Below are positions 52,101 through 59,891 of a stretch of DNA of 64,000 nt, one piece after another. Every line of letters begins with the position of its first letter. The first letter of the stretch is position 1. Where the stretch lies: NCBI GenBank assembly GCA_963836775.1, contig CAWIKR010000002.1, positions 2,728,001 to 2,792,000 of the forward strand. Reading direction: 5' to 3'. A program made the translations under genes and the position numbers. The notes below the pieces were generated by a model that saw only the letters and a list, made by a program, of their open reading frames with translations, ran no database searches and was not told the DNA's origin. The stretch is from DASQPR01 sp963836775 (GTDB taxonomy: Bacteria > Actinomycetota > Actinomycetes > Mycobacteriales > Micromonosporaceae).

Positions 52101-52453
52101 CTGGCACCGGAAAGGGTTCAGTCACCGCCGTCGTCTCCTCAACGGTGACCAACACGATTACTGTCGCACTGCCCGAGGCGCAGTTCGGCACGCCGACGTC
52201 GGGATGGTCGTTCACGGTCGTGCTCACCGGGCAGGACGGATTCAGCAGCGACCAGGCGCGAGGATTCACAACGACGCCCGGCGATTTCAACTTCGGCGTC
52301 TGCGCGCCGGGCGGCTCGTCGCCGATCTGTGCCATCGACCCGGCAACGGTGCCGAAGGCCATGGACGTGCTCACACCGACCGGCGTGAGCCAATCGGATG
52401 AGCTCGACCCGACTCAGGGGCCGGTCGTCATTCGTGGGGTCCCGGTGTCTTAG
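49106..52453 (+). CDS. Secreted GH15 glucodextranase/glucoamylase-like enzyme
   Basis: The protein has 1115 residues from the ATG at 49106 (GGGAG 9 nt upstream). A signal peptide (LAATALLATAVLMATELAAPATSHA) comes first, then an N-terminal beta-sandwich (residues about 40-290), a GH15 (alpha/alpha)6 barrel (about 330-770) and two C-terminal beta domains. The second of these, from VLDTSDPTGDDNGPGTY onward, resembles the C-terminal DOMON-type domain of bacterial glucodextranases. The likely acid is among Glu495/Glu496 in RWEEQNGYSP and the base is Glu714 in LVPEQVWEN. It probably releases glucose from alpha-glucans outside the cell. A hairpin terminator follows. Confidence 0.88.
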   Translation: MSYLVVSPGKKLAATALLATAVLMATELAAPATSHAAGASAAPGSPGVTSYFDLARKDCVGTARNSTSKVWFTIANGVLSDVYEPTIDNTNVKTLQYVVTDGSSFTDLQTRDMTYSVGSDATGMSCTITSTSATHGYQLVTTYIADPERDAVLMHTRLTGKNIKKLQLYAYLDAHVNGNGGGGADNGGSDTGTVDASGVGVVGDAATVSQATNRDYAVPTYMALSSPQLQRATVGYAGSASDGLAQLDSGHALSAVYDSAPDGHIVLTEQLRRNGTSSGAYDLSLGFGRNQAQAVSTATPKHSFAASLVSYLAGWARYDSGLTAPHAKIPGLSPSQAVRSYYLSANVLKASEDKTFPGAVVASLASPWGQAVSAGALVGGKPVYFGSYREVFARDLYEAFTGFLADGDVSTAQATTRFLFEKQQLPTGEIPRNSLVNGKVAPDTGGDQLDETSYPILMAYLSGLSGDAALWTDHIKPAADFVVAHGPSFGVERWEEQNGYSPSTIAAEIAGLTAASSIATVQGDAADARLYQAVADDFQRNVKTWTVTTTGPYSSDPYFIRLSKTGDPNAAISYNLGNGVQPDFDQRAVVDGGFQELVRLGELSPTDPDYLNSLTVLDHQISVNTSTGTGYYRYGTSAANGSADGYGDCYQPSQSTCATIGQPWPTTGQGTGHLWPVLSGERAESDLLTGNATKAGAALTFMVDSASGEGLVPEQVWENPALAAAPYGSDPTTASIGFANGKPAGSAAPLTWAQAQELRLITNLGAGGLVDQPKITTDRYVRHPAPANVTVTITSPAPGTAVGGSSTTVTGTTAANAQVTISSIDQDVAGVSSTVSTNADSGGAFSVSVPVGFGTNIITVAATTSSGTGVARTSVVGDLVGGVTVLDTSDPTGDDNGPGTYAYPNSSAFSAGSFDITRFQVLTKDGVVYLRTTLNKLTPTFGNTIGAQLLDVYVHTNDGSPTSTAAPFGSRNYSIASQDAYSERLEVQGFAAPVWVDAAGTGKGSVTAVVSSTVTNTITVALPEAQFGTPTSGWSFTVVLTGQDGFSSDQARGFTTTPGDFNFGVCAPGGSSPICAIDPATVPKAMDVLTPTGVSQSDELDPTQGPVVIRGVPVS

Positions 52454-52478
52454 CGGTTCAGCGCAGCACCACCTTGAG

Positions 52479-52508
52479 TGGGCGGCCATGCGACTGGTCG
52501 CCCGCCCA
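52479..52508 (+). terminator. Hairpin terminator after the GH15 gene
   Basis: TGGGCGG (52479-52485) pairs with CCGCCCA (52502-52508). It lies 26 bp after the stop and 25 bp before the convergent GGDEF gene end. Confidence 0.5.
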
Positions 52509-52532
52509 ACGCCAGCCTAGGGTGGGGACCGG

Positions 52533-53975
52533 CTATTCGCGGATGTCCAGGGATAGCGGCGAGGTCATGTGAATGCCATCGCGGGTGGGTCCCGCCCTCT
52601 TGGCCGCGTACATCGCCTGGTCTGCGCGTCTGATGGTGGTCTCAGCGTCGACACCGGGGGCGGCGATCGCTGTGCCGATACTTGCGCCGACAGTTATCTG
52701 CTCACCCAGCACATAAAACGGTCGGGACAGGCTGCTCGCGATTCGCCGGCAGATCATCTCGGCGTCGGCGGGCACCGCGTTGTCCACCAGGATGAGGAAC
52801 TCGTCGCCGCCGAATCTGCTGACCATGTCGGTGTCGCGTACGCAGGTGCGTAGCCGTTGCGCGACTGCGACGAGCAGTTGGTCTCCGGCAGCGTGGCCGA
52901 GACGGTCGTTGACGGCTTTGAACTCGTCAAGATCGCAGAACAAGATGACGCTGTGCTTATGCCGCGATATGCGGTCGTCGAGGTCGGCGGTGAAGCGTCG
53001 TCGGTTCGGCAGATCGGTTAGTGGATCGTGGGTGGCCCGATGGGCGAGGGCCTCTTCTGCGCGCTCGCGCTCGGCCGCCAGCAGACCGATCCGCGCCATG
53101 ACCAACGCGGCGATCGACCCGCAGCCGGCTATCAGGATCAACCCATCGGTCGTCGCTCCCTGCAGGGCTCGGACGCCCACCGTCACGGGGATGACGCAGA
53201 CCGCGAGGCCCAGCAACATCAGCCGCCGCACGGAGATGGCGTCGTGGGGCGGCGCAGCCGCTGGTTCGGCGAGCAGCGGTGCGGTGCGATTCAGTCCGAA
53301 AAGGCCGAGGAACGTGTACGTGCCGAGGAACATCATGCCGCTGAGAGTGTGCGGCCACGAATCGGATTGCGTGACGTAGAGGAGGTTGCCACCGATGCCG
53401 AGGGCCAACGCCGCGATGAGCAGGCGCACTGCGGAGGCAGAGTCAGGGCTCGCCTGCACGAGCCGGACCAAAGCTCCCACAACGCCGGACAGAGCGAAGA
53501 CGGCGACGAATATGTCGACCTGAGCAGCGCCTCCTTGGTAGGCGTCGACCATGTTGGCCCGGATCACGGCCTCCCACAGCACTCCGCCCGTAGCCACCGC
53601 CGCGATCGTCGCGTCGATGATGCCGCCGAGATCATTTCGACCCCTGCGCATCACGAGGGATAGCGCCGCCACGAGCACGAGGGCGTTGCCCGCCGCATCG
53701 AACAGGCTTCCGGGGGTACTAGTGGTCTCGTTGAACGCGAGCCGAAGACAGCTACCGACGTTTATCGTGACCACGGCGCACACCAGGATCTGCCACGGCA
53801 GCCTGCGCCCCGGGTCGACCCGGCGAAGGCCCACAATCAGTGGGGCCAAGACGCCGATGGACATGACCAGCAATACGGCGGCGCGGCCACGTTCGGAAAA
53901 CAGCGGGTACGCCCCGATCAGCGCAATCGACGCAAGCACGTATGCGCGTCGCATTAGGTCGTCCCGCTCCACCAC
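52533..53975 (-). CDS. Membrane diguanylate cyclase (GGDEF)
   Basis: The protein has 480 residues. About ten hydrophobic helices fill residues 10-300. A GGDEF domain (about 315-475) follows, starting THDPLTDLPNRRRF, with FCDLDEFKAVNDRLGHAAGDQLL and the intact active site RFGGDEF (about 386-392). An inhibitory RxxD site (RDTD) is placed exactly 5 residues before GGDEF, so product inhibition is expected. The enzyme makes cyclic di-GMP. The signal sensed by the membrane part is unknown. It is next to an EAL gene on the same strand, with a 196-bp gap. Confidence 0.92.
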   Translation of the reverse strand: MVERDDLMRRAYVLASIALIGAYPLFSERGRAAVLLVMSIGVLAPLIVGLRRVDPGRRLPWQILVCAVVTINVGSCLRLAFNETTSTPGSLFDAAGNALVLVAALSLVMRRGRNDLGGIIDATIAAVATGGVLWEAVIRANMVDAYQGGAAQVDIFVAVFALSGVVGALVRLVQASPDSASAVRLLIAALALGIGGNLLYVTQSDSWPHTLSGMMFLGTYTFLGLFGLNRTAPLLAEPAAAPPHDAISVRRLMLLGLAVCVIPVTVGVRALQGATTDGLILIAGCGSIAALVMARIGLLAAERERAEEALAHRATHDPLTDLPNRRRFTADLDDRISRHKHSVILFCDLDEFKAVNDRLGHAAGDQLLVAVAQRLRTCVRDTDMVSRFGGDEFLILVDNAVPADAEMICRRIASSLSRPFYVLGEQITVGASIGTAIAAPGVDAETTIRRADQAMYAAKRAGPTRDGIHMTSPLSLDIRE

Positions 53976-54171
53976 GTGATCACCCAGTCGACTGAGTTAA
54001 TCGACGTCCCACGGTGATCGACCACCGCGGCGATCATTCCCGCAGAGTTTACCGCCGCGGCGCAGGTCATCGATCTCGTCGGGCGCCTCGGGCGGACCAA
54101 TCCGCCAGGATCCGCATCGTTCGGTCACCTCCACGATTTCAAGGCGGTCGACAACAGTCTCGACCACGCGG
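53976..54171. other. Gap between the GGDEF and EAL genes
   Basis: On the plus strand a short open stretch (FTAAAQVIDLVGRLGRT, SFGHLHDFKAVDNSL) looks like protein but has no start, no stop near the expected place and no recognised family. It may be an eroded gene. No clear promoter for the GGDEF gene is seen. Confidence 0.3.
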
Positions 54172-55428
54172 TCAGTCGTTCAGTGGAGCCGTTTGGAGCC
54201 GGCCCAGGAGCGGCTGAGCGGCTTGGACGATCAGGTCAGGATCCGTTGTGGTGATCATGTCGTATTGCTCATCGCCGTTATCGGGCGTCGGCCGGGCGAA
54301 CATAGCCATCATGCCGCTGCTCGCAATGGACAGTGTGTCCAGCTCATCGGCGAGGACGCCGGTGGTACGGATCGTCCAGATTCGGGAGCGCGCCTCGCTG
54401 TGGTCGGCGAGATGGGGCCCGAACAGTCCGGTGATCGCGGTCCGGGTCGCCAGGCGTTGGTAGCGGTGGTCTTCGCGCGTGTGTTCACCGGCGGTGAGAG
54501 TGGCCAGCAGAACCTTCGGTTCCGGCACGCGACTGGCGTGGTTCTCGACGCCGCGGCGGGCCGCCTCGACCTCGGTCCGGTGGGCGGTCACCGTGGTCAG
54601 TTGGCGTCGGGCCGTATCGAACGGCGTGTCAGCGACCGAGACCGGGGTCGCCAGGTGCGGCAGGTCCAGGCTTATCGCCGGAGTCGGCAGGGGCTGCGGA
54701 GCCGGCCGACCCCACCTCCATCCCTGGCCGAGCGCAGCGCCCAGCGCCCGTGCCGCAGCCAGGTGTACTGCGGTTTCGATGCCTTCGGCGAGGATGAGCG
54801 CACCGGTGCGGTGGGCTTGGCGGCGCGCCGACGTGATCACCTGGACCGCATGGGAACTGGACGCCGCCTGGGTGATCGACCGGTCGAGCTTGATGATGTC
54901 GGGATTGAGCAGCGGCATCAACGCTTCGCTGGCCGCGTCCGCGCCGACGTCATCGAGCGCCAGGTTCCCGTATTCGTGGCGCAGCCGGGTCGCCGTGGCG
55001 AGCAGCGCGGCCGGGTCGGCGGCGACTGCCCGCTCGGTCACCTCGACCACGATCTGCAGTCGGTGGACTCCGGCGTCGATGATCGGCCACAGGTCCGGTG
55101 GGCAGGCGCTGCGGGAACTGACGGGTTCGATGTTGATGAACAGCGGTATTTGCGCGGGAAGCTCGGCCAGCAGAGCACCCCGGATGGCCGCGGCCCGGCA
55201 TACCCAGTCCAGTTCCGGCAACCGGCCGGCGACAGCGGCGTACCGGATCAGCGTGATCGGATGCTCCCAGGTGGTCCCGGCGGGACCGCGCGCCAGCGCC
55301 TCGAATCCGACCACGGCCTCGTCGGCCAGGCGCACGATCGGCTGATACACGCAATTGATCAACCGCGCTGAGAGGATGCTGTGGAAGGCGGCTTCCACTG
55401 TCGAAGGCTGTGCCAGCTGCTGGGCCAT
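54172..55428 (-). CDS. EAL domain protein with C-terminal sensory (DICT-like) domain
   Basis: The protein has 418 residues. The ATG at 55428 follows GGAGGAG; an upstream extension is not supported. The EAL domain (about 15-245) retains the residues for c-di-GMP hydrolysis: VGFEALARG, FINIEP, VVEVTERA, LALDDVGADA, IIKLD and AEGIE. The C-terminal 160 residues, with RYQRLATRTAITGLFG and a beta-rich end, resemble the DICT sensor domain that accompanies EAL and GGDEF in actinobacteria. It likely degrades cyclic di-GMP in the cytosol in response to a signal and opposes the neighbouring GGDEF protein. Confidence 0.85.
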   Translation of the reverse strand: MAQQLAQPSTVEAAFHSILSARLINCVYQPIVRLADEAVVGFEALARGPAGTTWEHPITLIRYAAVAGRLPELDWVCRAAAIRGALLAELPAQIPLFINIEPVSSRSACPPDLWPIIDAGVHRLQIVVEVTERAVAADPAALLATATRLRHEYGNLALDDVGADAASEALMPLLNPDIIKLDRSITQAASSSHAVQVITSARRQAHRTGALILAEGIETAVHLAAARALGAALGQGWRWGRPAPQPLPTPAISLDLPHLATPVSVADTPFDTARRQLTTVTAHRTEVEAARRGVENHASRVPEPKVLLATLTAGEHTREDHRYQRLATRTAITGLFGPHLADHSEARSRIWTIRTTGVLADELDTLSIASSGMMAMFARPTPDNGDEQYDMITTTDPDLIVQAAQPLLGRLQTAPLND

Positions 55429-55496
55429 GACTCCTCCGCGGTACCGCGTGGGTCCTACCGCCGAGCATAACCCTCGATCAATGGGCTTCGCTGAAA

Positions 55497-55829
55497 TCAC
55501 CCAGGGTTCGCACAGGGGCCTGGCAGGCGAGGACCCAGGCCTACCAGATAGAACCGTTTGCCCTTGCCCGGGCGGCGGTCGCCGACGAAGGAGATCGAGT
55601 CACGCCGGCCCTCGAACTCGAGAAAATACCTGGCGTCGGGGTCGATGTCCGCCCACCGGTGCCCGCTGGTCTGCTTCACCCAGCCCATCCAGTCGTCGTA
55701 CGCGCCGGTGGTGACGCTGCGCAGATCAGCATCCACTCGCACCCGCACGCCGTCCGGTCGCACGATGATCGCTGGACCGGTGTAAACCGCGTCCCACATC
55801 TGACGTGCCACTCCGGTCTGCTCAGTCAC
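55497..55829 (-). CDS. Hypothetical protein (110 residues)
   Basis: The protein starts with a GTG preceded by GGAG. It reads GPAIIVRPDGVRVRVDADLRSVTTGAYDDWMGWVKQTSG, a beta-rich pattern, followed by RYFLEFEGRRDSISFVGD and a Gly/Pro-rich end. It is a compact small protein, family not recognised. Its stop lies 68 bp upstream of the EAL start on the same strand, so co-transcription is possible. Confidence 0.55.
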   Translation of the reverse strand: MTEQTGVARQMWDAVYTGPAIIVRPDGVRVRVDADLRSVTTGAYDDWMGWVKQTSGHRWADIDPDARYFLEFEGRRDSISFVGDRRPGKGKRFYLVGLGPRLPGPCANPG

Positions 55830-56009
55830 CGGCCCACTCCGTTCAACGGACTCAGCGCTGGCGGCGCCGTCGGTCTGACGCGATGCGGAGCACGCCTACC
55901 CAGGCCGGTTGGCCCATAAACCATCGCGGGTGCCATGCATGGCCTGCCGGGCAGTCAACGAACGTCACCTGGCGGGCCGGCGCGGAAAACCCTTTCAGCG
56001 CTGTAGACG

Positions 56010-56305
56010 GCTTCTGCTGGCGGACTCGACCGCGCTGGCCGCTGATTACCAAGCAAGTATTTGGCCGGCTCACCGGCGACAGCAGCGACCTCGCGGACAC
56101 CGTGCGCAGTCTCGCCGCCCACGGATTCGACGGCACAGCGACTGCCGCCGCGCTTCCGGTGCATCGCAACACCCTGCTGCATCGGGTCAACCGGATCGAA
56201 AAGCTCACCGGCCTCAACCTGCGTGATCATCAAGACCGCTGTCTTGTGCTGCTTGCCGTCATGTGGGAAACGAGCCCGGTACGGCACAAGCTGGCCTCCG
56301 GCTGA
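56010..56305 (+). pseudogene. PucR-type regulator, C-terminal HTH remnant
   Basis: The frame WPLITKQVFGRL, then LADTVRSLAAHGFDGTATAAALPVHRNTLLHRVNRIEKLTGLNLRDHQDRCLVLLAVM, is the PucR C-terminal helix-turn-helix (HTH_30). Everything upstream reads as non-protein, so the rest of the regulator is gone. The frame ends at a TGA at 56303-56305. Confidence 0.65.
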
Positions 56306-56410
56306 GCGAGACCACCTGAGAATGTCCGAGCTGTGCCGGGGTGCTCGACGCCTACGCCCTCGCCGCTCCCAGATCCCGCTCGGGTGGCTTCGTCGGCTCG
56401 CCCCGCTCGG

Positions 56411-57253
56411 CTAAGGCGATACCTCAGCGCGGGACAGCTCACTCGTTGGTCGATCCGCTCCGTGTGGCACTACAGCGGGCGCCTCACGCTGGATGTCGGT
56501 GCGAGCGATTGACACATATCCCACCAGCGCGGCGATGAGCACCGTGGCAACGGCAGCGACGGTCCCGTCGCCGTAGCCGAGTCCGCCGGCAAACGAGTGC
56601 GGCTTACCGAACCAGTCGGCAATCGATGCGCCCAGCGGCCGGGTCAGCACGTACGCGATCCAGAAGGCAGCGATCGGGTTGAGGCCGAGGCGCCACCCGA
56701 TAGCTGGTACGGCGATCAGTGCTGCGAAGAGCACGATCGAGCCGGAGAATCCCAGATGCATGGTCGTTGCCGTAAGGTCGCCGGCCGCGGTGCCGAGCGC
56801 GAACGTGGCCAGTACGGTCAGCCAGTAGAAGGCCTCGCGCCGGGGCGTGACGATGCTGTGGATCGACAGCGTGTGTTCGCTACGCCGCCAAAGGTAGAAA
56901 ACGACGGCGAGGACGACGGCGTACCCGGCCGTCTCAACGCTGTAAGGGACATCGAACAGCTTGTGCCAGCCGTCGGCGGCCATCGTCCCGAAGACCGCGA
57001 CCATCACGACCGCGAACCAGTACACCGCAGCGATGTAGCGGCTGGTGCGGAACTGCCACCACAGGGCGATGATCAGTCCGACCGCTCCGACGCCGGCGGC
57101 CAGCACGATGCTCTTCTGGCCCAGGTAGTCCGACGTCGCCTCACCCATACCGGTGGTAAGCACCTTGATCAACCAGAACAGTGCGGTAATCTCCGGAACC
57201 TTCGCCAGCGTCGATCGTCGGTGGCGCGGCGGTACGCCGGTGGCAGCCTGCAT
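56411..57253 (-). CDS. COG4705-type membrane protein
   Basis: The protein has 280 residues and about eight membrane helices. It begins LAKVPEITALFWLIKVLTTGMGEATSDYL, the hallmark of COG4705 proteins, with a second, similar repeat FYWLTVLATFALGTAAGDLTATTM, so it is an internal duplication. Later, FWIAYVLTRPLGASIADWFGKP is also conserved. Some members are annotated as manganese or metal-related transporters, but the function is not established here. GATGGGG precedes the ATG. Confidence 0.85.
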   Translation of the reverse strand: MQAATGVPPRHRRSTLAKVPEITALFWLIKVLTTGMGEATSDYLGQKSIVLAAGVGAVGLIIALWWQFRTSRYIAAVYWFAVVMVAVFGTMAADGWHKLFDVPYSVETAGYAVVLAVVFYLWRRSEHTLSIHSIVTPRREAFYWLTVLATFALGTAAGDLTATTMHLGFSGSIVLFAALIAVPAIGWRLGLNPIAAFWIAYVLTRPLGASIADWFGKPHSFAGGLGYGDGTVAAVATVLIAALVGYVSIARTDIQREAPAVVPHGADRPTSELSRAEVSP

Positions 57254-57374
57254 GCTGTCCCCATCTCGTCGTCGGTGGTCAGTTCGCGGTGATCACTGCG
57301 GATCCGCAAAGCCACGACTATAGACAGACAACATGTCGATTCCGAGCTTTCTGGCGCTGATACCCCACCGGCGC

Positions 57375-57638
57375 TCAGCTGGCGCTCAGGATCCCATGGG
57401 CGACTTTCACGACGAGGACCACAAGCCGGCCGTTGTCGATCTGGTAGGCCACCCGGTAGTTGCCGACACGCAGCCGGTAGATACCTTCCGCGCCAGCGAG
57501 TTTCTCGACGTCAGCGTCCTCGCGGTAGGGGTCGTCTCCGAGTCGCGCTAAACAGGTGAGGATGTGCAGCGCCACGGGCTGTTCGATGGCCATCAGCTGA
57601 CGGCGCGCCGACGGCAAGAATGCGAACTGTTGCTTCAC
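57375..57638 (-). CDS. RelE/ParE family toxin, unusual C-terminus
   Basis: The protein has 87 residues: FAFLPSARRQLMAIEQPVALHILTCLARLGDDPY, then VEKLAGAEGIYRLRVGNYRVAYQIDNGRLVVLVVKVAHG. This is a RelE-fold mRNA interferase. Active RelE proteins usually end GHRREVY or similar with the catalytic Arg and Tyr; this one ends AHGILSAS, without them, so activity may be weak or lost. The start overlaps the antitoxin stop by 4 bp. Confidence 0.85.
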   Translation of the reverse strand: MKQQFAFLPSARRQLMAIEQPVALHILTCLARLGDDPYREDADVEKLAGAEGIYRLRVGNYRVAYQIDNGRLVVLVVKVAHGILSAS

Positions 57639-57907
57639 GCCGGGTCGGATCGCTCGGCGAACACGTCAGCAATGACCTCGGCCAGCGAGTAGCGGCGGCC
57701 CTCGCCCTCGTCCCGCAGGGCCGCTGCGGCTTCCCGCGCCAGGATGATGTCGGCGGCATCTTCAAGCGCCTGATAGTCGGCGATCGGCACCAGCACCGCG
57801 GCCGGTGTTCCGTTACGCGTGATCACGGTCGGGGTTCCGGATTCGGCGGAGGTGATCAGTTCGGCCAGGTGCGTTCGGGCGTCGCGGACGGTGATGCTGT
57901 CGGCCAT
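57635..57907 (-). CDS. Phd/YefM family antitoxin
   Basis: The protein has 90 residues from the ATG at 57907: SITVRDARTHLAELITSAESGTPTVITRNGTPAAVLVPIADYQALED, the Phd/YefM fold that binds DNA at the N-terminus, then a C-terminal helical tail that neutralises the toxin (RRYSLAEVIADVFAERSDPA). An in-frame GTG at 57922 lies inside the operator and is less likely. It precedes the toxin, the normal order. Confidence 0.88.
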   Translation of the reverse strand: MADSITVRDARTHLAELITSAESGTPTVITRNGTPAAVLVPIADYQALEDAADIILAREAAAALRDEGEGRRYSLAEVIADVFAERSDPA

Positions 57908-57914
57908 GGCCTTA

Positions 57915-57936
57915 GTGTACACCTATTTGTGTACAC
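57915..57936. promoter_or_regulatory. Antitoxin operator with two TGTACA palindromes
   Basis: GTGTACAC occurs at 57915-57922 and 57929-57936, centres 14 bp apart, directly upstream of the antitoxin ATG. YefM-type antitoxins bind palindromes with a TGTACA core (known for E. coli yefM-yoeB), so autoregulation is expected. Confidence 0.7.
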
Positions 57937-58108
57937 GTCGGAAAGATCAAGGGCGAGTTCCGGACGCCGACAATCCCGTAACCTCGTCGCCCCTCCCGCA
58001 CGGTGCACTGATTCACGCCTCGCGGCGGCTGTCGCGTGGTGAGCCGTTGCGACATCATCAGTCCGCATAACCTTTAGATCAAACGGCAACGCCGCGCGCG
58101 GGAGTCAG

Positions 58109-59500
58109 GTGGTATTCGTGAGCTCTGAGCCCTTCATGCTGCACCAGCTGTTGGCCGATCGTGGCCGGGAACGGTACGAGCTTCATACCCGCCACATGAA
58201 CCACCAGCTCCCGCGCATGCTGCGCACGATCGGATTCGACAAGATCTACACAAGTGCATCAGGTGCGTATCTCTACGACGACGCGGGCCACGACTACCTG
58301 GACATGCTCGCGGGATTCGGAGTCTTCGCGCTAGGCCGCCACCATCCGGTGATACGCCAGGCTCTGCACGACGTGATCGATGCCGGCCTGGCCGACCTGA
58401 CCCAGTTCGACGCACCCCCGTTGGCCGGCCTACTCGCCGAAAAGCTGCTGGCCAAGGCGCCACATCTGGACCGGGTCTACTTCGGCAATAGCGGAACGGA
58501 GGCCGTTGAAGCGGCACTGAAGTTCGCGCGTTACGCCACCGGTCGCACCCGCGTCATCTTTTCCGACCATGCGTTTCATGGTCTGACCGCAGGCTCGCTG
58601 TCGGTCAACGGCGCCGAGGAGTTCCGTAAGGGCTTCGGTCCCCTCCTGCCGGACACCGCCGTACCCCTCGGTGATCTTGAAGCATTGAAGCGCGAGCTGG
58701 ACAAGGGGGATGTTGCGGCGTTCCTCGTCGAGCCGATCCAGGGCAAGGGCGTCGCGGTGTGTCCACCCGGATACCTGGCGTCCGCGCTGGACCTACTCCA
58801 CCAACACAAGGCGCTGCTCATCGCGGACGAGGTGCAGTGCGGGATGGGGCGCAGCGGCGACTTCTTCGCGTACGAGAACGACGGGGTTCAGCCGGACATC
58901 GTCACTGTGGCGAAGGCACTGTCCGGCGGATACGTTCCGATCGGCGCGACGATGGCACGCAGCGACGTCTTCGAGAAGGTCTATTCCTCCATCGACCGGG
59001 TGCTGGTGCACGATTCCACGTTCGGCTCGAACGCCCAGGCGATGGCGGCCGGCCTGGCGACGATGCACGTCATCGAGCACGAGGATGTCGTTGCCAACGC
59101 CCGAAGGATAGGCGAACAGCTGGCCTCGCGACTTCGTGTGGTAGCGGACAAGTACGACATGATCTCCGATGTTCGAGGCCGCGGGCTAATGATCGGCATC
59201 GAGTTCGACCGGCCGAGTTCGTGGCGGCTCCGCCCCGCTTGGATGGCGCTGCAGTCTGCGCGGAAAGGATTGTTCGCGCAGACCGTCGTACACGCGCTAT
59301 TCCACAAGCACCGGATCCTGACTCAGGTTTCGGGTGACCATCTTGAGGTCATCAAGCTGATTCCACCGTTGATCATCGGCGAGCGCGAAGTTGATCGCTT
59401 CATCGAAGCGTTTACCGATGTCATGGAGGAGGCACACAGCGGCAGTGGCTTGATCTGGGACTTCGGCAAGTCGCTTATCAAGCAGGCCATAGCGCGCTGA
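58109..59500 (+). CDS. Class III PLP-dependent aminotransferase
   Basis: The protein has 463 residues. It has the ornithine/GABA aminotransferase-like signatures: YLDMLAGFGVFALGRHHP, FGNSGTEAVEAALKFAR, FHGLTAGSLS, LLIADEVQCGMGRSG and the PLP lysine K269 in VTVAKALSGGYVPIGA, then DSTFGSNAQAMAAGLATM. The 60-residue N-terminal extension (HTRHMNHQLPRMLRTIGFDKIYTSASG) is typical of a subgroup in actinobacteria that works on diamine or amino acid substrates; the exact substrate is not readable. GTG at 58109 or 58118 could start it; GGGAG lies upstream. Confidence 0.88.
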   Translation: MVFVSSEPFMLHQLLADRGRERYELHTRHMNHQLPRMLRTIGFDKIYTSASGAYLYDDAGHDYLDMLAGFGVFALGRHHPVIRQALHDVIDAGLADLTQFDAPPLAGLLAEKLLAKAPHLDRVYFGNSGTEAVEAALKFARYATGRTRVIFSDHAFHGLTAGSLSVNGAEEFRKGFGPLLPDTAVPLGDLEALKRELDKGDVAAFLVEPIQGKGVAVCPPGYLASALDLLHQHKALLIADEVQCGMGRSGDFFAYENDGVQPDIVTVAKALSGGYVPIGATMARSDVFEKVYSSIDRVLVHDSTFGSNAQAMAAGLATMHVIEHEDVVANARRIGEQLASRLRVVADKYDMISDVRGRGLMIGIEFDRPSSWRLRPAWMALQSARKGLFAQTVVHALFHKHRILTQVSGDHLEVIKLIPPLIIGEREVDRFIEAFTDVMEEAHSGSGLIWDFGKSLIKQAIAR

Positions 59501-59534
59501 GCAACCAACACTTGACATTGCGCGCGCCATAGGA

Positions 59535-59562
59535 AACCATCTGGTTATGGAACCTGGTGGTT
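59535..59562. promoter_or_regulatory. Candidate ArsR-type operator dyads at the start of the regulator gene
   Basis: Two short dyads, AACCA-TC-TGGTT (59535-59546) and AACC-TGGT-GGTT (59551-59562), lie directly before and over the ATG at 59547. TTGACA occurs at 59512. Self-repression is plausible but unproven. Confidence 0.3.
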
Positions 59563-59891
59563 ATGCGGTGCTCGACGCCACCTTCCACGCACTCGCTGAC
59601 CCGACCCGGCGGGCCATCCTGGCCCGGCTTACCACTGGCGAGGCGAGCGTGACCGAGTTGGCCGCTCCGTTTCAGATGTCCCAACCGGCCATCTCCAAGC
59701 ACCTCAGAGTGCTGGAGAAGGCTGGGCTCATCTCCCGCGGTCGCGACGCCCAGCGGCGGCCGTGTCGGCTGGAGGCCGGGCCGCTGCGCGATGCGACCGC
59801 CTGGCTGGCCGACTTCCGGCTGTACTGGGAAGAGAGCTTCCAACGGCTCGACGCACTGCTCGAGTCGCTGCGGAAGGACGACCCATCATGA
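59547..59891 (+). CDS. ArsR family transcriptional regulator
   Basis: The protein has 114 residues with the ArsR winged helix: ALADPTRRAILARLTTGEASVTELAAPFQMSQPAISKHLRVLEKAGLISRGRDAQRRPCRLE. There are no metal-binding Cys clusters, so it belongs to the metal-free subgroup that usually sits before SRPBCC genes. Its stop overlaps the start of the SRPBCC-VOC gene (ATGA), a widely conserved pair in actinobacteria. Confidence 0.93.
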   Translation: MEPGGYAVLDATFHALADPTRRAILARLTTGEASVTELAAPFQMSQPAISKHLRVLEKAGLISRGRDAQRRPCRLEAGPLRDATAWLADFRLYWEESFQRLDALLESLRKDDPS

